DNA from: Agarophyton chilense
Taxonomy: Eukaryota > Rhodophyta > Florideophyceae > Gracilariales > Gracilariaceae
Direction: 5' to 3'
Length of the DNA: 64,000 nucleotides
NCBI GenBank assembly: GCA_030374765.1
Contig: JARGXX010000117.1
Coordinates: 1,240,001 to 1,304,000, forward strand
Part shown: positions 37,006-47,138 of the stretch, in pieces
How the letters are laid out: each line of letters starts with the position of its first letter
How positions within the stretch are numbered: the stretch's first letter is position 1
Translations under genes and position numbers: made by a program
The notes under the pieces: generated by a model
What the model was told of the DNA's origin: nothing
The model's input: the letters and a program-made list of their open reading frames with translations, nothing else
Database searches by the model: none

Positions 37006-38958
37006 TCAGTAGACGTTCGCGAGTCCCAGAAAGGGACGAAGCTCGGTTTGTGTCCGAGGTTCTTTAGCCTCTTTGAGTGACTTAACACGAGTATCCTCGA
37101 TTGGACGTCCTGGACGGATAACATGGCCGAGATACTTCACGGTGTTTGTGAAGAAGTCACATTTCTTCAACTTAAGAGTGACACCCGCATCTCGTAGCGT
37201 GGTCATGATATCCCTCACATGAGTGATATGTTTGTCCAGATTATCTGAGAAGACGATTATGTCATCCAGGTAGACTAGGCAGGTACGCCATTTGAAGCGG
37301 GCCAATAGGATCTCGATGGCTCGCTGGAAAGTAGCGAGGGCGTTGGTAAGACCAAAAAGCATCCGTTTGAAACGGTAGAGACCGGAGTTACAGGCGAAAG
37401 CGGTTTTGTCCTGGTCTTGCTTCCTTACCGGAACTTGCCAGTATCTCCAATTGGCGTCCAGGGTTGTGAAGACGGTGGCGGTGCCCAGCCATTCAATGTA
37501 CTCGTCCATTCTTGGGATTGGATACACGTCCTTGACGGTGACGGCATTCAACCGACGGTAGTCGACGCAAAACCTCCAGGAACCATCCTGCTTTGGAGCT
37601 AGTACTACTGGAGAAGCCCACGGCCACTGAGCCGGTTCAATGACTCCTGCTCGAAGCATTTTATCCACTTGTGCCTTTTTCTCCGCGCGTGCGGCGGGTC
37701 CGGCACGGTATGGGTGCTGAGAGATGGGTCGGGTGTCCGGTAGCAAATCAATCCGGTGTTCCGTAGTGGCAATCTTACCAAGGGAGCCGTCCCACATAGT
37801 GGTGAAGTCCCTTAAAAGTTCTCGCAATCGATGGCTGCATGACTCCGGGACGTGGCTGAGATTCAGGTCCTCGAGTTCTTGGACTGGATCGGGGCGGTCA
37901 CCACTCGTTGAAACGGGCTGCGTCCCTGATATTACAGGTTGAACCCCGGGTACCGGCGATGAAACGGGTTCCGGGCTGTCCCCCTCCTTAGAGTGAACGA
38001 GTCCGAGAACGTCAGCTGCGGTCAGCTTTGTCGGCATCATAGCGATGGGGTGCGGCATGACGGACCCTATCACTTGGTTCTCCACCAGATACTGGGGTAC
38101 AGTCCCTAGATTGGCGATCAGCACGTGAAACGGTTGGTTTGGCTCCACATGGACGATTCCATTCGCAATTGCGAGGCTGTGCCTTTCATACACTGACGAC
38201 AATAGTTGAAAGACCCGGAGTCCGTGTTGACGGGAGGTTACTTTCACCATCATTTGGGACTCAGGTGTGACGCACAACGACGCTGCGACGCGGAGAGTAT
38301 TAGATTCACGGTTATCCGGTCTAGGTTCCTGTGCTGCCGGTAGCGGGACATGCTTCTTCGTGGTACGCCTAAGCGGACGACGAACGATTGGAGTGGACGA
38401 TCCATCCTCCATCTCGACATGCCGTAGGCTGGGGAAGATCACTTCGACGAAGCGGTCGCAAAAGTCGCAACCCAAGATGACTGGGGCGACTAATTTTCGA
38501 CATACGACGAAGTCGAGTTTCACCACGCGAGCGCCAACGCGGACTACCAGTTCTATGAACCCCACCGTATCCAACGGTTTGTTGTTCGCGTCAGCGACCT
38601 CCGGGACGTGGTCACGGCGGATCCTAGACTGCATAGCAGGCGGTAACACTTCCTTCACGACAAAGTTCGGACCGGCACCGGTGTCTAAGACGGTAAGGTA
38701 TCGCACCATAAACTGGGGTGAAAGGCCAAGGTCAGCATAGACTTTGTAGTTTCTCTTGGCCATCACCAGAACTCTATCCGTGAACCGGTTATGGGAAACA
38801 CGTTTCCACGGACGACGCAGAACACTAAAGTGTTCCGAGTTCACGTCATTGACGGCCTCTTTCCTTGAGAGGATTTTGACCGGGGAGCTAGGCTTGGACG
38901 CCTCGGGCGCCGTCGACCTCGACTCTGAGGGCGCCCCTCCTTGAGAGGAGACTCCCAC
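37006..38958 (-). CDS. pol: E3 protease-reverse transcriptase
   Basis: One frame of 650 codons. Protease active site YLTVLDTGAGPNFVVKEV; then ILGCDFCDRFVEVIF. The linker DVLGLVHSKEGDSPEP is encoded by a purine tract like the terminal polypurine tract. RT has the canonical blocks and intact CLVYLDDIIVFSDN. A TGA at 37006 ends the frame within FLGLANVY, where relatives continue RRFIPSF, so it is a nonsense change. Expressed only as a -1 fusion to gag, as judged from the heptamer at 38964. Confidence 0.88.
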   Translation of the reverse strand: MGVSSQGGAPSESRSTAPEASKPSSPVKILSRKEAVNDVNSEHFSVLRRPWKRVSHNRFTDRVLVMAKRNYKVYADLGLSPQFMVRYLTVLDTGAGPNFVVKEVLPPAMQSRIRRDHVPEVADANNKPLDTVGFIELVVRVGARVVKLDFVVCRKLVAPVILGCDFCDRFVEVIFPSLRHVEMEDGSSTPIVRRPLRRTTKKHVPLPAAQEPRPDNRESNTLRVAASLCVTPESQMMVKVTSRQHGLRVFQLLSSVYERHSLAIANGIVHVEPNQPFHVLIANLGTVPQYLVENQVIGSVMPHPIAMMPTKLTAADVLGLVHSKEGDSPEPVSSPVPGVQPVISGTQPVSTSGDRPDPVQELEDLNLSHVPESCSHRLRELLRDFTTMWDGSLGKIATTEHRIDLLPDTRPISQHPYRAGPAARAEKKAQVDKMLRAGVIEPAQWPWASPVVLAPKQDGSWRFCVDYRRLNAVTVKDVYPIPRMDEYIEWLGTATVFTTLDANWRYWQVPVRKQDQDKTAFACNSGLYRFKRMLFGLTNALATFQRAIEILLARFKWRTCLVYLDDIIVFSDNLDKHITHVRDIMTTLRDAGVTLKLKKCDFFTNTVKYLGHVIRPGRPIEDTRVKSLKEAKEPRTQTELRPFLGLANVY

Positions 38959-38960
38959 AT

Positions 38961-40805
38961 TTAGTTTTTCTGGGCCTGCTCCGCTGGAGGCGGCTGCTCA
39001 GGACGTTGAGCAGCCAACGCCGGGGCATCAGGTCCAGAAGGTACCGCAGAAGCGGTGAGGTGACCGACCACGTCGGTGACACGGGATTCCGGTGCAGGTA
39101 CCACCCGAGCTCGGGGAAGCGACACGTGACGTGGAACATCCGTTCGAGCACGGATATACGATGCAATCGGAACAGCTGCTTTGTCCTCCGGGGATAGGGC
39201 CTCGTAATTGACTACGACTTGTGCCCATTCTCGGAGAGACACACATTGTGGAGAAGTATGGCCTCGTTGGTAGCAGAGATGACAAATCAGACCAGAAGCC
39301 GGCGTTGGGTGGCGAGGCTCGGCGAAATTCACCGCGGGGTGGGTATCTCACCAACCAGGACGCGAAATGCGGACATTACCACTCTCGTGTGGGACGCGTG
39401 GCACACGGACGCGACCATTATCCGCATAGAGTAGAGTGTCATCCTCAATCACGTATTGTGACTAGTCCAAGGTTGAGGGTAACTCCGTTGTCGGGATGGA
39501 ATGAACGTCGCTATGGGCTATCTGCACGTTATCATAATCCTTTCGAGACGCGGGTTCGTCGATCATCGAAGCTGACGGGGTAACCGGTTGTAACATCAAC
39601 GCTTTTGCGGACCTAACCCTGGAGCCAGGAGTGCGTGCTCGCAGGGCTTCACCTTCTGCGCGAGCGAACTGCACTAGTTCCAAATACGTGGCTTCAGGTC
39701 TATCTTCTCGACGTCGACCAACAAGAGTCCGGATCGCCGGGTCCAAACCATCGACAAACATGGTACAACGCTCTTCAGCGGGGTAAACATTGCCAAGCTC
39801 ACGTAAGAAGTACGGTAAGGCAATGTAGGCCTGTCCCTCGTTCATTCCAAGGATGTCAGCGTCCGCGACAAAGCGTGCCAAGAAATCCAACACCAGTATT
39901 GGGTCTTCTCCAGAAAACAACTGGTTTCGTAGTGAGAGCTGCATTCGCTTAATGCAGTCCTTCACTCTTCCCGTACCACGGGGTGTACGATCCAAAGAGG
40001 AGTCCTCCAAACGGTAGTACCGGTATGATAAGAGCTTCTTAAAGAGCGAATTGGTCGGTTTCAGCTCCTTCGAACCTGTGTGCGTCCTTCCCTTCGTGCG
40101 GGCGCGGATCACACCATGGGTGGCTGTTGACCGCTTAGAGCGTGAGGAACGCTAACGGCGAGCTACTTCCACCGATGAATCGGAAGAGTCGGACTCCGAG
40201 GATGAGGAGTCTGACGGTTCGGGATCCGTGTTCCTTCGCTTCTTTCGAGCCTGGCGGTTCTCTTCCTTACATCCCTTGTGGGATACTGCAACCGGCTCGG
40301 CCGGATCATCCCCCGACATTAGGGTTTGTTCCAACGTCTCGAGACGGCTTTGGACGCGCGAGAACTTGTCCATGAAGTCCTCGAAAAAGGCCGAGGGTCT
40401 ACCAAGGGACTCTAGAATCGAGTTCACATCCGCACGGAGGACACGGAGGACCTCAGAAAAATCCTGCGTAGCAGTGTCGTTTACCTTCTTGCGAAGGGAA
40501 TCGAACTCCTCTGCAAGGATGACTTGAGCTTCCCGCATAGAGCGAAGTTGCTCTTCCACAGCTGCAAAGCTGGGATGGAGAGTGACATCACTAGCAGGGG
40601 AGAGCATCAGGGCGGCGGCAGACGCCGGTCCTGCTCCACTTGCTGGGGGTGTGGAATCAGAGACAGGAGGTCTCGAGGTCCTTCCACCTGGCATGCCAGT
40701 CGATCCACCGGTATGAGACCGTAAACGGACCGGGATACGGGATGGTTGCGAGGGTTCCGGTGCACCGGTTTGACTCCGCCTCCTCGAACGGTCTTTGGAC
40801 GACAT
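38961..40805 (-). pseudogene. gag: E3 gag, internal deletion and stops
   Basis: ATG at 40805 (MSSKDRSRRRSQTGAPEPSQ). A predicted coiled coil (SFAAVEEQLRSMREAQVILA) precedes an acidic Ser-rich stretch. TAG at 40152 breaks the frame, which continues in phase from 40112. In the capsid, YFLREL is followed at once by GNVYPAEERCTMFVDGLD, whereas E1 has about 75 more codons between them, including the SWPEAVQYLLRYYA block. Further stops lie between 39462 and 39332. The CCHC knuckle CHLCYQRGHTSPQC is present. Confidence 0.85.
38964..38970 (-). promoter_or_regulatory. E3 gag-pol -1 frameshift heptamer GAAAAAC
   Basis: On the minus strand gag ends CAG AAA AAC TAA. The frame one base back continues CTA AAT GTG GGA GTC into the protease ORF without a stop. 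Same heptamer and context as E4; E1 has GGGAAAA. Confidence 0.65.
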
Positions 40806-40948
40806 GAGATCAGAATCCGTTACACGTGAGTATCCAAACCCGATCGGCTAGTGGGGCCAAGAAACTTCTTCAAAGAGGGCAACTGAGATCAACCTCAGTT
40901 TGTGAGTCCTCTTTCCGAGTAATAGTGACTGAGTGTGCCCGACTCAAA

Positions 40949-40967
40949 CTTCTAAGTCGGGAGACCA
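40949..40967 (-). other. E3 primer-binding site
   Basis: Same 19-mer as in E1 (TGGTCTCCCGACTTAGAAG on the minus strand), three bases after the LTR end. Confidence 0.6.
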
Positions 40968-40970
40968 GTT

Positions 40971-41873
40971 TGTTGGACAACGCTTGGAGCGGAGACACCA
41001 AGAAGACGTTCGGGATCTTCCTCTCTTGAGAGACACGCCTCAGGCGGAGGAGACGCGTCCCAGCGGGGCACAGAAACAGAGCCACTCTGGAAAGGCACGA
41101 CGGAGTCAGGTGTAAGACCGAGGCCAATCCGGCGGGATATACCTAGAGTGTTTAGGTGAGCACGGCACAGTTCGGGATTTGACCAATCCTAGGCGGAGCG
41201 GTATCACGGCGATTGTCGGAAAAGGAGAGAGGAAGCACTCGTATGAGGTGGACGAGCGAGGTGAGTGAGGCGGTCACTCACGAGAGCCAAAAAGGAGAAC
41301 AAGAGGAAAACGGGGGCGAAACCCTATACAGGGGCGAGACTATGACAAGTGTCGGCAATTAAATATGAACCCACCGTGGTGGTAGCACTCTGGTCGACAG
41401 AGGGGTGGATGAACTAACGTACCACGGGCGCTCACGCAGTATGCGGTGAAGACGCGCCGAAGGCGAAAAGTTCAGAGCCAAGACTCCCTCCTTGGGATCT
41501 CCCAAGAGGGTCTTTACTGGGGAGCAGTTTATGGGGGAGCAGTGCTCAACCTCCTAAGTAGTGTGGCACGCGGGCCCTGACAGTGGGCGCGCGCCCAAAA
41601 AAAAGACACTAAATAGCGATAGCGTAGCCAAATAAAAACTAAAAATTACTAAATAATACTAACCATTAGGTAGAATCCGGGCCACGTGTGGCACGCCTCG
41701 TACTCGAGCGTTGGCATCGGTGCAGTCCACGTGTTCCACCCTTGTGCACTTCCGGTCCTAACCGGCCGTCAGCACGCAAAAGCGGTATAGCTTGTCATAG
41801 ACCAAGCTAGTCCTCAAGCGAGCGAAATTCCTAAGTCCTGCGAAGAAACCCCCTTGAAGGGCATTGCCCTTCA
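40971..41873 (-). repeat. E3 5' LTR, 903 bp
   Basis: Aligned with 20771-21655. It has one small insertion (a repeated GGGGAGCAGT block near 41520-41540) and scattered substitutions. CACGTG boxes at 41683-41688 and 41728-41733. At its upper edge lies CACCCCCCTTCCTTATC, which reads as a purine tract on the minus strand but belongs to a protease frame. Confidence 0.8.
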
Positions 41874-42720
41874 GCATTTGCGCACCCCCCTTCCTTATCG
41901 ACGTCTACCTCGCCGAGATCAGTGTGAGCTACGGTGAAAACCCCTTGTGGTGCCGGTAGTGCGATGCCAACATTGGTATTTTTCGGCAACTTCACGTCGT
42001 AACTGCCGAAGTTGCTGAGACACACCTTAAAGGTTTGATTTGGGATGTTGTCGACAATCCCGTTGGCCATCAAGGTGAGGTGTCGATGTGCTAACCTCGG
42101 ATGGTTTTGTAGTATGACTAGCCCGGGGGTCGCACACGACACTGGTACCAATATTTGGTGCATTGCCGGGATAACGACCTGTTTGGTAATGCGCACTTGG
42201 TTGGAGACCGTTTCGGTGGAAACCGTCTTCTTCGGTTTGACGAACAATCCCCGTTTGGTTTCCGTATTACCTAAAATGGCAATTCGTCCCCCGTGACGTA
42301 GGGCGACGGTACGGGAACCAGGAAGGATTGCTTTGACATGTCCGTCAATGAAGTTCGTACCTAGTAGGCAGTCTGTTGGCAAACGGTCGACAAGAAAGAA
42401 TTGCAGTCTTACCTTAAGGTGTCCAAGATGCACCACAGTGGTGAGCATACCTCGAAGGTTTAATGGGCACTCATTTTCATCCACCAGCGGGTTGTTGTCC
42501 GGAGGTCGGCTCAAGTTCCGAAGTACCGCCTCAGGTATGATGCGGGAGTTCAGGACATTTGGGCCAGCCCCCGTATCCAACACGCAGGTGACTGGAATCA
42601 GTTCTGTGAGGTTTGTTCAAAAGAGGAGAGCAAGGTCAAAAACTTTGGTTTTTGGAGCCACAGGACGTTTTTTTGACAAGAACGACTGCATCTCAGCTTC
42701 ACCAGAATGAACATTTGGTC
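41874..42720 (-). pseudogene. Retroelement protease fragment abutting the E3 LTR
   Basis: A frame ending inside the LTR reads CVLDTGAGPNVLNSRIIPEA, then PTDCLLGTNFIDGHVKAILP, an aspartic protease of a chromovirus different from E1, E3 and E4. Upstream the phase continues to about 42720 (APKTKVFDLALLF) with one stop near 42615. It ends at VDVDKEGG, the position where E3 has HSKEGDS; RT is absent. It is therefore the remnant of another minus-strand element truncated at the protease-RT linker. Confidence 0.65.
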
Positions 42721-43279
42721 TAATTGACATGGATTGCTACACCCATGCGACAACGATGAGAAAGTAAATGACGAGCTATGGTCTTGAAGTCACAGTCCCA
42801 CCTCCCTTCACCTCAACGAAAGATACTTTCTTTACTACCGCTACAGTCTGGTCCAATTTGTAGTTTCTTTTATTTGTTTGAATAAGGACTTGTGTAGGGG
42901 CATGCGTCGTCTGCGGGATGGCGTATATTTTGATGTGTTTTTTCTGTTGTGTATCTTGATTACAGCATATTTCAACATGAGCGAGGTGAATGTCTTCGTG
43001 GTCGAATTCGAGTTTGCGTTCTTCACTAAGAACATGACGTGATACTCACACAGCGTGATTAGCCTATATTGTGAGCTCCAAGCTCTGCTGTTGCCCTTTT
43101 CTGTCATTACGATGGGGGTGTACGTTCCGGGCAGAATAAAAGAGGAACACAGGCCTAGAGGTACTTCTGAAGAACTCGAACTTTCTGGTCTTCCACGCTG
43201 TTACTGAAATCGAAACTTGAACACGTTGGCGTCGGGACATAGCACCGTTGTGACTCAATAATTTCAATGCCGACAGCAA
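42721..43279. other. Intergenic, no gene recognised
   Basis: AT-rich; a minus-strand frame of 88 codons (43107-42841) matches nothing I know. It flanks the 3' end of the heparinase paralogue. Confidence 0.4.
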
Positions 43280-46258
43280 CTATCGATGTCCATCGCGGGA
43301 AATGTAGCGGCGAAGTCTGTAACGCACCTCCACAACAGACTGGAGCCCATGGATGCTTTCGACTACGATCCGTACTCTATAGACATATCCCCTTGTCAAA
43401 CGTCCGCGCCACTCTTGCCGACCGCTCGATTTGGAGCAAGGTGTTTTCCAGCCAAGCACTTCATAGCAATCCGAAGACTTTTGTGAGGTTGTGTTCTTAC
43501 AGGAGAACACATGTATATGAGTTCTTGTGGAAGTCTTGTGACCACAAGTTGAAATGACATCATCCATTTCACTCCGAGAGGCTGCCGCTACATTCAGATT
43601 TGCTTCAAATGTCTGACGCTCATTTAAAATTGGCTTCATCGAGGTGGCATTGAGCACAACGAAATCCCCGTTTTGAAGGGTGTGTAACTTAGCATGTCTT
43701 GCATACCGAATGCCACCATCACTAGTTGCGTGAAGAAATCTGGAAGCCCTCCCATGCTCAACCAAAAGGCCTTCTTTAAGTAAACGTATTTTCAAGGCAG
43801 GGAAGTCACCAGCAGCAACACCAGTCCATATGCGAATAGGTCTTCGCGCTTCAGCGGACACAATTATCCTGAGCTTTCCACCAACAATTTCTGTCTTTGC
43901 CCGAAGAGGAACGCTTGAAACTGTACGTAGCACAGCCATGGTCTTACTCGGGCTCATGAGGGTAAGAGCACACTGAAGTTCGTCCGGATTTCGAGAGCAT
44001 GACAGATTAATGACTCTAGTACCAGAGGAAAGTGCGAAAAAACTCTCGATAAGATGAGAACCCTTCCCGGGAACAACGTAGTCACTGATGATCAAAGATC
44101 CAGACAACGTACCATGAGAGGTATTCACATCACTTGACCCTCCGCTAAGAAGGCAAATGCTTCTGATTACACGAATCATCAAGTCTTCGCGAATCCTTCT
44201 TTTCCATATTCGCCTAACCAAGTTGGGCGGGATCGAAATATTGGAAAACGGCAGTTGTGTTTCTTGTTGCGAAAAGTGTACCCCCAATTGATGAAACGTT
44301 CTGCTTTTCTGATCGTACGCAGTGTTGTATTGAAGTTGCTCTTCCCTGCCCCGTGCCCATTGTATATTGTACGCGTAAGTTAAATCCGCGACCGCTATCA
44401 ATATACTATCTTCGGAATCGATTCGTAGTAACTTAGCAGGAGGGGCAATCAGTTCCTGAGCTATACCGTCTATGTGTATCAATGTCTTTTCCCTTGAATG
44501 GTCTCCAAAGCTTCGAAGCCAGGTATAGCCTCCACCAGCGAATAGCAGATCACCTCGACCTCCTGTGTCGCGACCATCCAGACCAACATCGCTGCGAATG
44601 TCAAAGTGTACATGAGTGTTGGAGGTGCCGATGCCTGTCCGAGCCACAAGCAGCCCACGGTGGGCATAGTACACATTGAGAGGAAAATATTCGAGAGTTG
44701 AAGCCGGCAGAAGCCCGTTCTTGTGCATGAAGGGTGCAGGCTCTCTAGCGAGAAATATTAATGAATAGACTGAACGCCATCCCAGTCTCGCACAAGATTT
44801 GGGCAAAAGCCTTCCGATTCTTTGGCGCCACATAGTAGATATGATTTTGCTTTCAGGGTAAAGAAAGTTGAACAACGCGACAAAAGCATTGTGTATTGCC
44901 CCAGAAGACTCACCCGGGAGTTTTCCACATTCCCAAGGCTCAATTATCTGAGAAGCGTAGTGGATAACGTTTCGAAACCTTGGCGTATTTAAAAGGTTCG
45001 AACCTCGCCGTTGCACGGCAACGAGGGCAAGGGACCCTTCTCGAAGCCCATCCGTATAGAAACTACTGTCCTGAACAGTGGATCCATCAGGATATACTGC
45101 ATGCTGAATATATGCTTTAAGGAGTGTGAGAAAGCGAACATGAAGCTCAGCATTAAATCCGTTTGCGTCGTACCTGCGCAGAACCTCAGTAGTGTACGCG
45201 TCAAAATCGTATTCTCCTTCAATGGCTAAGTTGGTGAGGAAAAGATTAGAATGGTACATAGCATTCTTGTCGAAAATCTTGTGTGGTTCAGTGACGGCGT
45301 CTGGGCAATATTCTGACGATACAGGACATATTCCCCATGAGAATCGATTCATGACGAGCATCGCCAATGCAGAACGAACTATTCTCCGCTCTGATGCAGA
45401 CATTTTGTCGTACAGGGTATCGTATGCCAATGCCAGGGATGCACCAGCGGTATAATCATCGTTTCGCATTCTCCAAGGAATGCGCGTGTTCCACAGAAAA
45501 CTTCGAGTGAGATCATCGTACGTAAAAGGGCAGTTTGGGGTGCAGTGGTACACGCGATGTGCAAGCAGGATCTTTGACCAAGCCACCATTGCCCTGACGC
45601 ATGTCTCCGAGTTATATACAGGGAGGAAGTCTTGGTTTATCTCTGCGCTGACTCCTGTCCAGAACGAACATAATATGAGCGAAGGAGCCATAGTAGAATT
45701 CATGACCTCTATGGTGCTTGATAGGGGTTTCAAACTGTCTCGATAGGCTTCGGTTCCAGTTCCTGACAATGCTCTCCCATCGTATACCGCAGTTATGCCG
45801 TTCTGTTCAAGTTCTGCTAAGAAAGCAATAATTTCCGACAGAGGACCCTGCCACACTGTTTGGCGCTCAAAATATGTACTCCAGGTTCCCTCATTTCCAT
45901 GACGGCGACTTTCTGCGTGATGCGCTAACAAATCATTCCATGCCTTCTTGCCGAACACAACGCGAGGGTGTACGTGTGGTCGCAACTCGCGTGGATGTGC
46001 AGCAAAAGATCGAAAGTTTCCGAAGAGCTCTGATGCGACTGGTTTACTGTCTGAAAATGACGAAACAGAAAAGTTTTGAGACTGTGAGACAGCAGCTTTT
46101 TGAACCTGAACCTCAAAGCGCTGATGCTCTGTCCGTTCCGAAGAGTAGGCGAGAGTTTCTTCTCCTGATTCACAGAAATGCGCGAGGGGAAGCGACAAAA
46201 CCGCCTCCAGAAATAAGAAACACAGCGCAACTGCTTTCGAAACAGTGTTAGGTGGCAT
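43280..46258 (-). CDS. Secreted heparinase II/III-like paralogue, candidate catalytic His residues replaced
   Basis: 992 residues from the ATG at 46258 with signal peptide MPPNTVSKAVALCFLFLEAV. The fold matches the gene at 8839-11454: RPHVHPRVVFGKKAW, TAGASLALAYDTLYDK, NAMYHSNLFLTNLAIEGEY, NLLNTPRFRNVIHYASQIIE. Where the other protein has YPDGSTFEDGYTYH, this one has YPDGSTVQDSSFYT, and where it has LGHDNADRG, this one has DGRDTGGRG. Both candidate catalytic histidines are thus changed. The C-terminus has about 120 extra residues, Cys- and Thr-rich, with a final HGLQSVVEVRYRLRR. It may bind rather than cleave polysaccharide. Single exon. Confidence 0.78.
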   Translation of the reverse strand: MPPNTVSKAVALCFLFLEAVLSLPLAHFCESGEETLAYSSERTEHQRFEVQVQKAAVSQSQNFSVSSFSDSKPVASELFGNFRSFAAHPRELRPHVHPRVVFGKKAWNDLLAHHAESRRHGNEGTWSTYFERQTVWQGPLSEIIAFLAELEQNGITAVYDGRALSGTGTEAYRDSLKPLSSTIEVMNSTMAPSLILCSFWTGVSAEINQDFLPVYNSETCVRAMVAWSKILLAHRVYHCTPNCPFTYDDLTRSFLWNTRIPWRMRNDDYTAGASLALAYDTLYDKMSASERRIVRSALAMLVMNRFSWGICPVSSEYCPDAVTEPHKIFDKNAMYHSNLFLTNLAIEGEYDFDAYTTEVLRRYDANGFNAELHVRFLTLLKAYIQHAVYPDGSTVQDSSFYTDGLREGSLALVAVQRRGSNLLNTPRFRNVIHYASQIIEPWECGKLPGESSGAIHNAFVALFNFLYPESKIISTMWRQRIGRLLPKSCARLGWRSVYSLIFLAREPAPFMHKNGLLPASTLEYFPLNVYYAHRGLLVARTGIGTSNTHVHFDIRSDVGLDGRDTGGRGDLLFAGGGYTWLRSFGDHSREKTLIHIDGIAQELIAPPAKLLRIDSEDSILIAVADLTYAYNIQWARGREEQLQYNTAYDQKSRTFHQLGVHFSQQETQLPFSNISIPPNLVRRIWKRRIREDLMIRVIRSICLLSGGSSDVNTSHGTLSGSLIISDYVVPGKGSHLIESFFALSSGTRVINLSCSRNPDELQCALTLMSPSKTMAVLRTVSSVPLRAKTEIVGGKLRIIVSAEARRPIRIWTGVAAGDFPALKIRLLKEGLLVEHGRASRFLHATSDGGIRYARHAKLHTLQNGDFVVLNATSMKPILNERQTFEANLNVAAASRSEMDDVISTCGHKTSTRTHIHVFSCKNTTSQKSSDCYEVLGWKTPCSKSSGRQEWRGRLTRGYVYRVRIVVESIHGLQSVVEVRYRLRRYISRDGHR

Positions 46259-47138
46259 TAGGTAGAGGTAGAAGCGAGAAAAAATCTTGCCTCACTAAAA
46301 AGTCCCGGCAATGAAGCACATTTCTCACGGTCCGGTGAGGTTGAGCGTGAACCATGGCTACGATGGTCGTGGTTTTTGACTGGTCAACTCTTCTTGCGCC
46401 GTCATGGGAGAGGGGGATACAGCGCGGCTTAATTATCCTAACACCGGTAAAGTCCTCACATGATGATTGGGAAGAGGGATGAATTAGGAAAGAGAAGTGG
46501 AACGAACCGTGTGCGCAACTATGCGTAAGAGGGAGACGCTCGAGAAGCTTAAAGAATATTTTGGCACAAAGATTTGCACTAACGGAAAGTGCAATGCTGT
46601 TCAATTTGTGTACGCAAAAATAGTTTGAGCCTCGACGTTATCTCCGCTTCCTGCCCGCGCTCCCTCCACTGAGTGAAAGCTCCAGGGTTCCAACTGTTCT
46701 CTTTGCACCCAGTTGACCCAGACAACAAGTTTGCATTATGTTCCATCAGCTGCTCCACCATAAGCTGTACCCCAACAAAGTTGCTGCAGGCGACTGACAC
46801 TATCCTGCACCAATAATCACGGCGAACAGGGGAGCAAATGAGACAGGCACGTCGAGTTCGCATTCCAGCCGCCTTCCGCAGACTCCCGAGACTCGCGAAA
46901 CCAGAAACGTTCGTGTACGTGTTCGATTCGATAGTTCTCAGCGCCTCGAATTGTGCTCTCCGATATCTCGAGGCCTTCCAGCTCTTGGTTTTATCTTTAG
47001 TCGAAGCGCGCCAAATCTATTTTCTCGCGCTCTAGCCAACGGTCGAGCACATCCGATCCCTCCAGGACTCTCATCAAGAAACCAAACTCTTGTTCACTCC
47101 AAACCAACTGCTGAGAAGCAATAGCGAGATTCGCACCT
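46259..47138. other. Intergenic between heparinase paralogue and zinc-finger gene
   Basis: Divergent promoters of both genes are expected here. No ORF in it resembles a known family. The 46997-47398 minus-strand frame overlaps the zinc-finger gene and looks like a shadow. Confidence 0.4.

Larger units (their letters stand above)
20771..41873 (-). mobile_element. E3: Ty3/gypsy chromovirus with antisense ORF, interrupted by E4
   Basis: On the minus strand: 5' LTR (40971-41873), primer-binding site, gag, protease-RT-RNase H-integrase-chromodomain, then an ORF on the opposite strand, a purine tract and the 3' LTR (20771-21655). Without E4 the element is about 10.9 kb. The LTRs are alike along almost their whole length, but no target duplication is found (AAGTC left, GCATT right), which argues that the two ends were not made in one simple insertion. 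Gag has a deletion and one stop, and pol has three stops. Confidence 0.8.

Noticed and set aside
42778-42792. GAAGTC near 42784 as right-hand duplication of E3 (left flank also GAAGTC)
   Set aside because: The bases before it do not look like an LTR end and the gag frame does not continue after it; a 6-base match is likely by chance.
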